Assembly: GCA_963971225.1 (NCBI GenBank)
Contig: OZ020268.1
Location: forward strand, 116,883,510-116,947,509
From: Melieria omissa
Taxonomy: Eukaryota > Arthropoda > Insecta > Diptera > Ulidiidae
Reading direction: 5' to 3'
Length of the DNA stretch: 64,000 nucleotides
The notes under the pieces were generated by a model. It searched no databases. It worked only from the letters and a program-made list of their open reading frames with translations, and had not been told where the DNA came from. Position numbers and translations under genes: made by a program. Positions 47,113-58,860 of this stretch are shown in pieces. The first letter of the stretch is position 1. Every line of letters begins with the position of its first letter.

Positions 47113-47286
47113 AAAACCTATTTTTATGGTATCTTTTTTAAATATATTTGAAGAAAAGAAAACTCCTACGAAAAGGAGAGTAAGTCCGAGAGGCTTTTTG
47201 TTGAACATCAGGGTTTTGTTTTCCCTTTCGTCGGAGTTTTCTTTTCATTAAATATATTTAAAAAATATACCATAAAAATAGGTTTT
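47113..47286. repeat. Foldback (long hairpin) element, about 174 bp
   Basis: Arms of roughly 65 bp, starting AAAACCTATTTTTATGGTAT on the left and repeated inverted on the right, enclose a loop of about 40 bp. The arms differ by a few substitutions and small indels. Flanks do not give a clear target duplication. It could be a foldback MITE or an inverted duplication. Confidence 0.75.
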
Positions 47287-49555
47287 CCAGACAAAAGGGT
47301 TTTGCTGTGGCCAGGATTTTGTAGTTTGATGCAATTTGAAATGCTTTATGGGAGAAAAACCTCCGCCTTAGAAGTAGGTGGTATGTGCAATGCGGCACTT
47401 CACGGCCCCGAGATATGAAAATGGTTAAAAGGATAAATCATTTCCCTAATTTCATAGTCATGTTGTGCACAACTTTTAGTGCAGCACTTTGAAGTGATCT
47501 ACCGTAAAAGTCATTGTTCTTTTTTTCTTATGACAACAATCAAAACATCATCGCATCATCGCACTCATCAGCACCAACGACCAACACCATTTAATGAGCA
47601 AACCTGAAGCGCGATACGTGGCCATAAGCGAATGCTTGTAAAATACGCCAAGTATTTAGTAGCTGAATTGGCATTTAAAGCCGCACATAAAGCACACTTT
47701 ACAGCCAGCAATAGTGGCTGGTTAGAACAGCCCAGTCGAGCAATTCGCCTGCAGTAATTGCCACATTAATAGAGGCACTCATTAATTTTATGCCAGAAAA
47801 TTCGCGCAGCCCGCAGCGCAGTTGAGCTGCCGAGATTGTTGCGGGCGTTGAGCGGAGGTTGGCAGAAAGTTGGCAAAGCCAAAATCGACGCAAAGTTTAG
47901 TAAACGCTATCGTCAAGTGACAATCTGAGGCACAAACGCCAAGAGGGGTTAATGACGGCAGCGGCCCTTATCCGCCAAACTATAAATCGTCAAAACAATA
48001 AACATTTCAACTACTCGATGTTATCCTTTTTTCGTGGTGTGCAGCAGCTCCCCCAATGCCGGCGGGCCGAATGCCGAGCGCCGAATGTCGGCAAAGTTGA
48101 AAAGTTTTCAATAAATAAGCAGCGTGAACGGGCACAGGCGAACAGTGGCGAATGCGGCAGATGAGATGAAATCGAATAAATTGTGGCGCTGCCACCACTA
48201 CACCAATGCAGCACACACAAATGTACAGAAGTGCAAGCAGACAATCAGACAAACAAACAAACAAACGGACAACAGATAGCGAGCGAAACAAACGAATGGT
48301 GGAGTGTGGAGAAAAGGCAGCAACGGGTTGACCTCGTTTTCAGGAGGCGCTGTCGCTGTCGCTGCTGTTGCATTCCTTTGCTGTTGGTGGTTTCAAATAT
48401 TTATGCGCTTTTAATGACACAAAGCCGCGGCAGCAGCGAAAGAGAATTAGAGCAGCCAAAGCTGAAGCCGGCCAAGGCGATTGCTAAATTGAAGGAACTG
48501 CACCAACATGCGTTCAAGCGACAATAATTTGACTTGCTGCGCGTTGGCACTAAAATGAAAGCAACAGCAGCCGACAGTGACCGCATGCTGTGGCACTTAG
48601 TAAAATAAAGTTAAGCAATTAGAACAAAAGTGAAAATTATCACAAATAATTGTACGTCAAAGTGCCAAATTAAATTTCGGTTGAGTGGTGCACGCCCCCC
48701 TTCGCGCAGGAAATCAGATAAGATCGGAAACGGAAGCCAACAACAAACCACAACGCATACTTACACTTACACAGACTCATATGGCAGCGGCGCATAATTA
48801 TGCGGTGAACAAACAAAATTTGACAGCCCCCGCCGACGGCGAATTGGCAGGAGGGAATTTTGATGATGATTTTGCGCTCGGCTTAGTGGCGTTGGGACGG
48901 CGCCAAAGTTGCCTAATCATGCATAATTTACATGACAAAGTATCGAGAGTAATGAGTGGAAGTCTCTCAGACGAAAAGCAGCCGAAGCGTAAAGCAATTG
49001 AACTGAGTGGTGTGTGTGAAAAAAGCGACTGCGCTTGTGAAGCATTTCAAGCATTTCGATAAAAATGTTTTTTGATTCATGAAATGAAAAATTTAACACA
49101 GGTTGCAAAAGTCAGCTCTGGTTTTAATTGTTGGTTTCGCTGACTTCTTTTTCTGTGTGTTTACTGAAGTAGAGTTTTTTACTGAAGTTTGTTTATGTGC
49201 GCTGCCGCAAGGTATCCGTTGCGCATCTTTAGTTCTTTACTTTGAAATTAGTTATGCAATTTCAGTTGGGTTATATTTCAACCGGTGCTATGTACAGGTT
49301 TTCGTTTTTATAGCTTTGAAGCAAAATACTGGTGCATACTTTTCCCATAAAATATTTGTGCACAATTTGTGCGCAGTTCCGTTTAAGGTTTGCACTGAGT
49401 GCCAGACAGTTAAATGACAATGGGTTTTCTAACCTTCGAAGGCATTCAGCTTCATTTGTTTAATGCAGACATTTCAAGAAAATTGAAAAAAAGTTTGATG
49501 TGCAAGTCCAATTGAACGTTGCTTAAATGCACATGTGGAATAATTTTCAAGAATT
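47287..49555. other. Intron or intergenic, no gene confirmed
   Basis: It includes moderately GC-rich CAA/GCA-repeat DNA (47.7-49.0 kb) with an (AAAC)n run at about 48249. A 125-codon frame at 48685-49062 has no family signature or splice context, and I do not call it. Confidence 0.35.
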
Positions 49556-50535
49556 TTGTTTTCATTTTTGTATTTAATTTTTTTGTATTAAAAAAAAATT
49601 TAATTCTTATATGGAATATTTTTTTTGTTTTGTATTTAATTTTTTTGTATTAAAAAAAATCGTAAATTCTTATATGGAATATTTTTCAAGATTTTTTTTG
49701 TATTTAATTTTTTTGTATTAAAAAATAATTTAAATTCTTATATGCAGGGGCGGATTCAGAAAAATATTTCGGGGGGTTTCAAAAAGTAATTCTTTGATAT
49801 TCATAAATTGTCTTATAATTTGTATGTAGTTTTAATGTCGATCCTAATATTTCGGGGGGGGCGGTTTCAACCTCCAAAACACCCCCCTGAATCCGCCACT
49901 GCTTATATGGAATATTTTTCAAGATTTTTTTTATTTTTTATTTAATTTTTTTGTATTAAAAATATTAAACTCACATATGGAATATTTTTAATTTTTTTTA
50001 TCTTTGTATTTAATTGTTTTGTATTACAAAAAATTTAAATTCTTATATTGAATATTTTTCAAGAAATTTTTGTGATTTTTGTATTTAATTTGTTTGTATT
50101 AAAAAAATGTAAATTATTTTTGTATTTAATTTTTTTGTAATAAAAATATTAAATTCACATATGGAATATTTTTCAAGATTTTTTTGATTTTTGTATTAAA
50201 TTTTTTTGTATTAAAAATATTAAATTCACATATGGAATATTTTGCAAGACTTTTTTATTTTTGTATTTAATTTTTGTATTAAAAAAAATTTAAATTATTA
50301 TATGGAATATTTTTCAAGATTTTTTTGATTTTTGTATTTATTTTTTTTGTATTAAAAAAAATTTAAATTATTTTTGTATTTAATTTTTTTGTAATAAAAA
50401 AAATTTTAATTCTTATATGGAATATTTTTTAAAATTTTTTTTATTTTTATATTTAATTTTTTCGTATTAAAAAAATTTAAATTCTTATATGGAATATTTT
50501 TCAGGAATTTTTTTTGATTTTTGTATTTAATTTTT
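49556..50535. repeat. AT-rich minisatellite, unit about 65-70 bp, about a dozen copies
   Basis: Successive units share TTTTTGTATTTAATTTTTTTG, TATTAAAAAAAATTTAAATT and CTTATATGGAATATTTTTCA in that order, with frequent homopolymer length changes. One unit is interrupted by the hAT-type MITE at 49745-49901. Confidence 0.85.
49745..49901. mobile_element. hAT-type MITE, 157 bp, perfect 8 bp target duplication
   Basis: The termini are CAGGGGCGGATTCAG and, inverted, CAGTGGCGGATTCAG. CTTATATG occurs directly before (49737-49744) and after (49902-49909). An 8 bp duplication with CAG..GGCGGA termini is typical of hAT-superfamily MITEs. Because CTTATATGG is a fixed part of the surrounding minisatellite unit, the empty site can be read in neighbouring units. 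Confidence 0.93.
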
Positions 50536-50948
50536 TTTTGTATTTTTAACTTTGATTTTGGTATATTTTGAATTTATGTTTTCTTGTATTTTTGTATTTG
50601 GACTTTGCAAAATAATAAAAGCTATGGAAGAGTTTCTTTCTTAAAGCCATTCAATAAAATATTAAAAGAACTCAATGCAGACATTTTCATTCCCTTGGAC
50701 ATTCTAAGGCTAATTCCTTTCTATATGCGGTGCATCAATCCAATGCACAGACGCTTTGGAATTTTTACTGTTGCTCCATTTGCTTTAGTTCTGCAGAAAT
50801 CTTGACCTTAGCATACGAAGTCAATGTTTCCGGAAAGCGAATTTAGCTACTAACTTAGTAGTATGGAAATGCTGTATTGTCCAACGTTTCGGTTTCATAT
50901 TCCTGGCCGCTGAAAATATGGCTGAATGGAAGGTTCGATTTTATAAGC

Positions 50949-53907
50949 CAACTAGCTGACCCGGCAAACTTCGTCTCGCCCAAACGGTCCGTTTGTGTGT
51001 GATGCCGTAACTCACATACAGTCACTTTCTTGTATATATATATAGATTTAAGTTATATGGGCGGTTTCAAGCCCCCTTGTTCAATACCCGCACCATCCCG
51101 TCTTTCGGAAGGGAAAATGGTAGGTTCGTACTTAGTTTCATTGCTGTGCCACTCAAAGTTCAGCAAAATATTTGGGTCACAAACAATGCGCCACGCCCCT
51201 TGTCTGACGCCCATCAAATCTTATCATTAGAATGACTCATGTATGAGACGACAGGGTACTAAATTTTAGTGTTGTATGACTTATAATTCCGAAATTATTC
51301 CATATTAAAAATTTGAGTTGCATGAGTGGTGCCCCGCCCCCTTGTCCAAAATCCACCCTATTCACCCTGCCAAAGGACACGACTAAATAATAAGTTTATA
51401 CCGAGTGTCATTCATGTGAATGCTATAGTTCAAAAGCTACACCGGAATTTAAAAAGTGCCACGCCCCTTTCCAAAACCCATTAAATTTTATTTGTGGAAA
51501 GACACGTTTACGCCATGACACTGTTCCAAATTTCAATGCTGAGCGACTTATAATTCCGAAGATATTCCATATCAAAAAGTTGGGTTGTATGGGCGGTGCC
51601 ACGCCTCCTTGTCCAAAATACACCCTATTCCCCATGCCGAAGGACATGACCAAATCGTTACTTTGTACCAAGTGTCGTTGATGTGAATGCTATAGTTCAA
51701 AAGTAACACCGGAATTTAAAAAGTTCCACGCCCCTTGTCCAACGCCCATTAAATTTTACCAGTCGAATGACATGCTTACATAATGACACTGTTCCAAATT
51801 TCAATACTGAGCGACCTATAATTCTGAAGATATTTCTAATCAACAATTTGGGTTGTATGGACGGTGCCACGCCCCCTTGTCTAAAATAAACCCTATTCCC
51901 CCTGCCGAAGGACACGACTAAATAATAAGTTTATACCGAGTGTCATTGATGTGAATGCTATAGTTCAAAAGCTACACCGGAATTTAAAAAGTGCCACGCC
52001 CCTTTCCAAAGCCCATTAAATTTTATTTGTGGAAAGACACGTTTACGCCATGACACTGTTCCAAATTTCAATGCTATACGACTTCTGATTCCGAAGATAT
52101 TCCGTATTAAAAAGTTGGCTTGTATGGGCGGTGCCACGCCCCCTTGTCAAAAACCCACCCTATTCTCCCTGTCGAAGGACACGACCCAATCGTTAGTTTG
52201 TACCGAGTTTCACTGATGTGAACGCTATAGTTCGAAAGTTACACCGGAATTTAAAAAGTGCCACGCCCCTTGCCCAACGCCCATTAAATTTTACCGGTCG
52301 AACAACATGTTTACGCCATGACACTGTACCAAATTTCAATGCTATACGACTTATAATTCCGAAGATATTCCGTATTAAAAAGTTGGCTTGTATGGGCGGT
52401 GCCACGCCCCCTTGTCAAAAACCCACCCTATTCTCCCTGTCGAAGGACACGACCAAATCGTTAGTTTGTACCGAGTTTCACTGATGTGAACGCTTCGAAA
52501 GTTCGAAAGTTACACCGGAATTTAAAAAGTGCCACGCCCCTTGACCAACGCCCATTAAATTTTACCGGTCGAACAACATGTTTACGCCATGACACTGTAC
52601 CAAATTTCAATGCTATACGACTTATAATTCCGAAGATATTCCGTATTAAAAAGTTGGCTTGTATGGGCGGTGCCACGCCCCCTTGTCAAAAACCCACCCT
52701 ATTCTCCCTGTCGAAGGACACGACCAAATCGTTAGTTTGTACCGAGTTTCACTGATGTGAACGCTTCGAAAGTTCGAAAGTTACACCGGAATTTAAAAAG
52801 TGCCACGCCCCTTGACCAACGCCCATTAAATTTTACCGGTCGAACAACATGTTTACGCCATGACACTGTACCAAATTTCAATGCTATACGACTTATAATT
52901 CCGAAGATATTCCGTATTAAAAAGTTGGCTTGTATGGGCGGTGCCACGCCCCCTTGTCAAAAACCCACCTTATTCTCCCTGTCGAAGGACACGACCAAAT
53001 CGTTAGTTTGTACCGAGTTTCACTGATGTGAACGCTATAGTTCGAAAGTTACACCGGAATTTAAAAAGTGCCACGCCCCTTGTCCAACGCCCATTAAATT
53101 TTACCGGTCGAACAACATGTTTACGCCATGACACTGTACCAAATTTCAATGCTATACGACTTATAATTCCGAAGATATTCCGTATTAAAAAGTTGGCTTG
53201 TATGGGCGGTGCCACGCCCCCTTGTCAAAAACCCACCCTATTCTCCCTGTCGAAGGACACGACCAAATCGTTAGTTTGTACCGAGTTTCACTGATGTGAA
53301 CGCTTCGAAAGTTCGAAAGTTACACCGGAATTTAAAAAGTGCCACGCCCCTTGACCAACGCCCATTAAATTTTACCGGTCGAACAACATGTTTACGCCAT
53401 GACACTGTACCAAATTTCAATGCTATACGACTTATAATTCCGAAGATATTCCGTATTAAAAAGTTGGCTTGTATGGGCGGTGCCACGCCCCCTTGTCAAA
53501 AACCCACCTTATTCTCCCTGTCGAAGGACACGACCAAAGCGTTAGTTTGTACCGAGTTTCACTGATGTGAACGCTATAGTTCGAAAGTTACACCGGAATT
53601 TAAAAAGTGCCACGCCCCTTGTCCAACGCCCATTAAATTTTACCGGTCGAACAACATGTTTACGCCATGACACTGTACCAAATTTCAATGCTATACGACT
53701 TATAATTCTGAAGATATTCAATATTAAAGAATTGAGTTGTATGGGCGGTGCCTCGCCCCCTTGAATAATGCCACGCCCCCTATGCTAAGAACCTTCCACA
53801 CGGTGCCCGTAAACACACACGTAATATTTTATTAAAATAGGTCTGGTGGTTTGGGAGTCTATAGAACACATACGAAATTTATTTGATTTTTATATATATA
53901 GATTTTA
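50949..53907. mobile_element. Probable mobile element with a ~270 bp satellite core
   Basis: The left edge begins CTAGCTGACCCGGCAAACTT. The right edge ends TTTTTATATATATAGATTTT. The satellite core is bracketed by TATATATATAGATTT at about 51034 and 53891. Inside are about ten or eleven tandem units carrying GTATGGGCGGTGCCACGCCC; the first five are diverged and the last six nearly identical with periods of 268 or 271. Both strands are open over much of each unit, but the frame changes each period (268 and 271 are both 1 mod 3), so these frames are not genes. The ends suggest one transposed unit, but I cannot classify it (a Helitron/Helentron-like or other non-autonomous element). Confidence 0.65.
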
Positions 53908-56900
53908 ACGGAATTGTACAGTGACCAGTTATGACATCAATGAATTGTCGTATAGAGATTCAAATCTGGTCAAGAACGAATCAAATTTTCTTCAGATACA
54001 GTAGGACCTACTTTGCTATGATTATTCAATTTCCCATTCAAGTCAACAGAACAGTTTTTGGTAGCAGTACAGAGTTGTGCATCTCGGCACAAAGTCTGTT
54101 TGTATGTATTGCTGATAATTTTCACAGGATTTGGCTTTTTTTTAAACTTTTTTTTTAAAAACTAAAATTTCAATAATCAATCAAGAGAAATTGCCAAACA
54201 GAAAAGTTTACTTGCAGTAAAGAGGCAATCGCGCATGGAAGACATTTTCACTGTACACACAAAGCCATATTTGTATTTTGAAAATGCTGGAATAAAAAAA
54301 TATATTTGTTTAACCTTTTGTCTGTCCTTTGCTCAAAATTGCAATCGCTGTCCTTTGGGGTCAGGATGACCCCAATCAAACAGTTAAATAATTTACTGAC
54401 GAAACAGTACGAATAGTACAGTAAATAGGTATATTTTACTAAAAAAAAATACTTAATGGCTGAAATTTTGAGGGTATGTTCGGGGGCATTTCCTGAGTCT
54501 AAAACTGAGTTTTCGTATTCGAGGGGGTGGGGGAAGATACTACCTCCTGCTTATTTAGGGGTGAGTTCGTTTTAATTCCTTATCTCCGGTGCTATTGCTC
54601 GTACCGACAAGTCCGAGGGATCAAATTTGTGGCGAATAAAATTATCTATCTAATGATAATAAAATCGAGGTCATATGTCGATTAGGTGAATCACAATGGC
54701 CGGTCAAAGGTCAAAAGTGAGGGATAGTTTTCGTTTTTCGTGAATACCGTGAAACCGGTACGTTTTTCGCCAACTGCTTCGATACCATTTTAAAGTACTT
54801 GAAATTACCTACAAAATGAGTGCTCGAACACTCATCTACTATAAATAGTTTGCCGTCAATCCAACGACCAAGTTGACCGCGCGCGCCGATGTTGAGCCGC
54901 AAAGCATCGACATTTAATTTTTTAATAATAAATCAAAATTAAGCAGGCACTGGCACCACTAGGTATGTAAATAATTAGCTAAATGACCTTAAGATTTTCT
55001 TCATCATTTCTTCAGTGCTTTGCCAATTGCTAAACGTGCTATAATTAAAAATGTTCTGTTCCCCGAGACCACTGAAACAAGAATGTGGTGGGGCGGTAGC
55101 AGCAATACCCGTGAATCGTTGGGGTGTGAAAAATCTCATTTAAAATCGTAAAATCCAATCATCCGCACTGCGCGCGCCGCACTTCTTTTACGCTTTGTGG
55201 GCCGCTTCCGTTTGGCAAATTGCAGCAGCAAAGCGCAGCGCATGAGGGCGTTGCACATAATGCGGCAATTGAAATGTGAATGTGGTGCGAATGCCAGATG
55301 TGGGGCGCTGGCTGTTTCAGTAGTCATTACAGCGCCCACTACAACAGCAACAACAACAAACAGCCAAAGTTGCAGCGTCAGCGTGTGTACAATTTCATGC
55401 TCCAATTCGAATTTTCCTACTTTATTTTGTCAGTTTTCAGTTGGCCAAGTTTGAGAAAGTTTTATTTTCATTTTTTTTTTGTTTTCTAGCCAGCAGAATT
55501 CTTGTTGGCAATGGGGAGAATAGCAACAGCAACAACCGCAGCAGCAGCAGCAGCAGCACTAATGGCAGAGAAAAAAATGCCAAAAGCCGCCGAATGCAAT
55601 TTTTGTGGTTTTTCTGCACAGTTTTGTTGCTTTGGTAACAACGACAACAACAACAACAACAACATGAGGCAAGTGGTATGGTTGTTGCTGGTTCTATTGT
55701 GGTTGCAATTGTAGTTGTTGTTTGTTGTTGTTGTGGTTAATGGCATTGGCTGTGTGACCATGATCGCTTTTATGAGCGTCAATAAAAACCCACCGAACAA
55801 AACCAACTCGCACTCACACACACACCACACACACACACAGTTGCTAGGGTCGCATGCAATTTCGCTGCGTTTGTTTGTTTGTTGTGTGTGTGTGTGTGTG
55901 CGTTATATTTATGGTGCCATTATGACTCATAAATCCTGTTGTTTCCAAGTTTTTCCAAGTTGTGCTTTTTTTGTTTTTGTACACACGTCACGCCTCACTG
56001 CCGTCCTGTATGTCTTTTCCACTTTATTTGCTGCGCAAATTGTCTAAGCTTCTTCGCGCTTACAGCGCTGTTGCAACTTGCAAGCAGATCTTGGCGATAT
56101 GGAGTCCATGTGTGTGTGTGTGTGCATTATCACCGCCGCCAACGCCAGCGCCACCAGGTGCGTTGCAATTATTGATGGTGACAATAACTGCCACTCGGGC
56201 GTGTTGCTTGCTGCACAGTGTGGCGGCGGCGTCTTGTGGCAGCTGCGGCAAGCACTTGGCAACAAAATCAATTCGTCGCGCGCTTCAACGCGTTCTCTCT
56301 CTGCTCTAGACTGCCCTCGCGCCCTCACACCGCTTGCGAAAGTTCGCATGTGTCACGGTGGCCATTCTGCCAACTGTTACGTGCCGCTGCGTGTGTTCGT
56401 GTCTGCCAGACGATGCGCCATTTCTCTGCAGTTGCCCCGTGCACTTTTACTGCGCGCAAGTTAATTTCCGAGTACTTCTTCAGATTTGTTGTTGTAAGTT
56501 AAGTAAGTAAGCGCTTATGGCTGCAGTGCGGGCGTCAGCTGTGGGACGCCTTTGCCTTCAGTGATTTGCTTAAGTATCCTTATGACTCTTCACAATTATG
56601 TTCAGCAATTCAACAATTCAATGAAGAGTTTAACATTTTCTTAAGATTTTCACGGTGGTCCCTGGGCGCACAACAGTGAAAATTAATGAAAATTGTTTTC
56701 AAGTGTTTATTTTTTATTGCATTCATTTCGTTGAATAGTTGGTTTTTTATGTATTTTTTTTGCAATAGATATTATCTAACTAAATGTGAATGCAATGACA
56801 GAATGAAGTGACGTGAATGCAAAGTGATTGAAATTGGTTTTTGTTGGTTGGTGTCTCTAGGTGTCAGAATTGAATAACGCTTTCTTTAAAGTCCTTTCAA

Positions 56901-57232
56901 AAGGTTAGAAGATCAGAAAATTAGAAACTGATTACTGATTTTACTTAACGTATAGTCCCTAGTTTTAGGTTTGGGATGAGTTTCTGATTAAATTAAATTA
57001 TTTTTCTTTTTTTATTTGTTTTTTTTTTAGAAATAGCCTAAAAATAAGTAACAAATCATACAGACCAACAAACAGTAGAATAGTGTAAAATCAAAATACT
57101 TATAAGCGTTTTAGGCAAATTCTTACAAACGTGTTTAGATAATGAAAAATCTAAAGAATTTGAGTGTGAGGGTTGTCTTTTATATTTGTTTAAAAAGGAT
57201 GCAAATGCATTTTGTTATCATCAAAAATGCTT
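53908..57232. other. Intron or intergenic, no gene confirmed
   Basis: It contains a small hairpin GGGGTCAGGATGACCCC at about 54358, GTT/CAA-triplet DNA at 55.3-55.8 kb, and (CA)n and (TG)n tracts at about 55817-55840 and 55884-55901. Frames at 55.2-56.5 kb are repetitive or low complexity. Confidence 0.35.
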
Positions 57233-58480
57233 TTATTGCTTTTCAAAGTATTCTCCTTGAAGATTTATACACTTTTGAATGTACAGCAACCAATCGTCGA
57301 AGCACTGTTTCCACTCCGATTGAGACACCTCCCAAACATGGGTTTTGAATGCTTCAGCAGTATTTTCTGGCGATGAAAACCGTTAACCAGGCAACTTTTT
57401 TTGATGAGCGGAAATAAAAAGAATTTAATGGGTGCTAGGTCAGAGCTGTATGGCGGATGACCCATTAAATCGATGCTTTTGTCGATCAAATGGGTTTGAG
57501 CCGATGTGTGAGACCGCGCATTGTCCTGGTGAAGAATGATTCGGCGTCGGCGGTTGTTTTTCCGTATTTCATTGAACACTTCTGTCAAACAAATTGCTGT
57601 GTACCACTCAGAATTGACCGTTCTACGTTGCTCTAACGGCACAGTAGCCACATGACCAGATTTGCCGAAGAAACAGGCGACCATTTGCTTCGAAGTGCTG
57701 CGTGCCCGAACATCTTTTGTTGGATTTGGCTCGTCTTGGATGAGCCACACGTTCATTTGTTGTTTTTTTTCGGGCTCATATGCATATATCCATGATTGGT
57801 CACCCATCACGATCTTATAAACCTCTTTCGAAATACCGAGATTGATTGTTTCCATCATTTCTTTGCACCAATATCGATTGGTGAAAGAAACTTTTGTTGA
57901 ATTTGGCTCGTCTTGGAAGACCCACACAGTCGATTGCTGTTTTGTTTTGGGCTCATATGCATATATCCATGATTCGTCGCCAGTCACGATCTTGTAAACC
58001 TCTTTCAAAATACGGCGATTGAATTTTTCCATCATTTCTTTGCACCAATCGAGACGAGCCTTTTTTTGAGCGATTGCCAAATTATGCGGGATCCAATGAG
58101 AACAAATCTTTCTGACAGCTAAATGTTCATGCAATATCGAATGCACGACCGTGGAACTAATGCTCAAGGATGCCTCTATCTCACGGTATGTCACATGACA
58201 ATCTTTCATTATGAGTTCACACACAGCATCGATGGTTTCTGGCACAATGACCGATTTTGGACGACCTTCACAAAATTCGTCCTGGAGCGAACGGCGACTA
58301 TTCTTGAATTCGTTAAATCAATTATAAATTGTGTTGAGGATTGGTGCTTCATCTACAAATGCCGAATGAAGGCGATTGAAGCACTGTTGTTGAGATAATT
58401 CAATTCGGAATTTGTAATTGTGTACTCGAAAATGTTCACGGTAAATCCATTTTTCGACCGAGATGAATTTTTAAAGTCAG
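57233..58480 (-). pseudogene. mariner transposase with an internal tandem duplication, inactive
   Basis: Reading leftward from about 58480 the product starts EKWIYREHFRVHNYKF and continues through a first HTH and one stop (at YN-stop-FNEF). It continues VTYREIEASLSISSTVVHSI and ICSHWIPHNLAIAQKKARLD. The first catalytic block (WCKEMMEKFN...VTGDESWIYAYEP...FQDEPN) is then repeated in frame as WCKEMMETIN...VMGDQSWIYAYEP...IQDEPN, a 59-residue insertion. HQDNARSHTSAQ (second Asp) follows. The third Asp position reads Lys (LAPIKFFLF). The C-terminus is frameshifted; the original frame would end LYIQKCINLQGEYFEKQ at a stop 57233-57235. The sequence fits the SETMAR-like mariner group, perhaps vertumnana. 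The lost third Asp, the stop and the frameshift make it dead. Confidence 0.87.
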
Positions 58481-58782
58481 TGTAAACAACACAAAAAGCG
58501 CTTCAACATAAAAATGTTCTAAGCACGTTTATGGTAAAAAGTGACAAACTTTTCAATGGCAAAGTTAGATTTTTCCAAAACGTACTAGACCTATTGAAAA
58601 ATGGGAATTGGGAAGAAGTTCATATCATAATTGACTAGAAGCATTCAGCAGTTCAGCAGCTTTTCCATGCAATCCGTTTAATTATTTTGCTCTTAGAAAT
58701 TTGCAATTACTTGCTGCGTGCGTCAAGCCGAATGAAACGAAAGTGATTTTTTTAACTTTCTTATTTTTTTGTTATTTTTTAA
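58481..58782. other. Flank of the mariner copy, no gene seen
   Basis: About 300 bp of AT-rich sequence that should include the 5' terminus of the mariner element. I could not match the two ends to each other. Confidence 0.3.
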
Positions 58783-58860
58783 TTCAACCCGAAACTCGAA
58801 CCCACATCCCTTCGACTTGTGGTCCGAACGCATCAGTCACTGAGCCATGGATACAGCAAA
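58783..58860 (-). repeat. tRNA-derived SINE head or pseudo-tRNA
   Basis: On the minus strand TGGCTCAGTGAC resembles an A box and, about 35 bases later, GGTTCGAGTTT resembles a B box, with TTCGG...TCGAA able to form an anticodon-like stem. The acceptor strands do not pair, so it is not a functional tRNA. The spacing suits a tRNA-derived SINE. Confidence 0.4.

Noticed and set aside
48685..49062. 125-codon plus-strand frame
   Set aside because: No recognisable domain, no splice or promoter context, and it lies in low-complexity sequence.
52193..53764. Repeated 65-89 codon frames on both strands of the satellite
   Set aside because: They are copies of one tandem unit. The frame moves at each period (268 or 271 bp) and each ends near the same point, so they are by-products of repetition.
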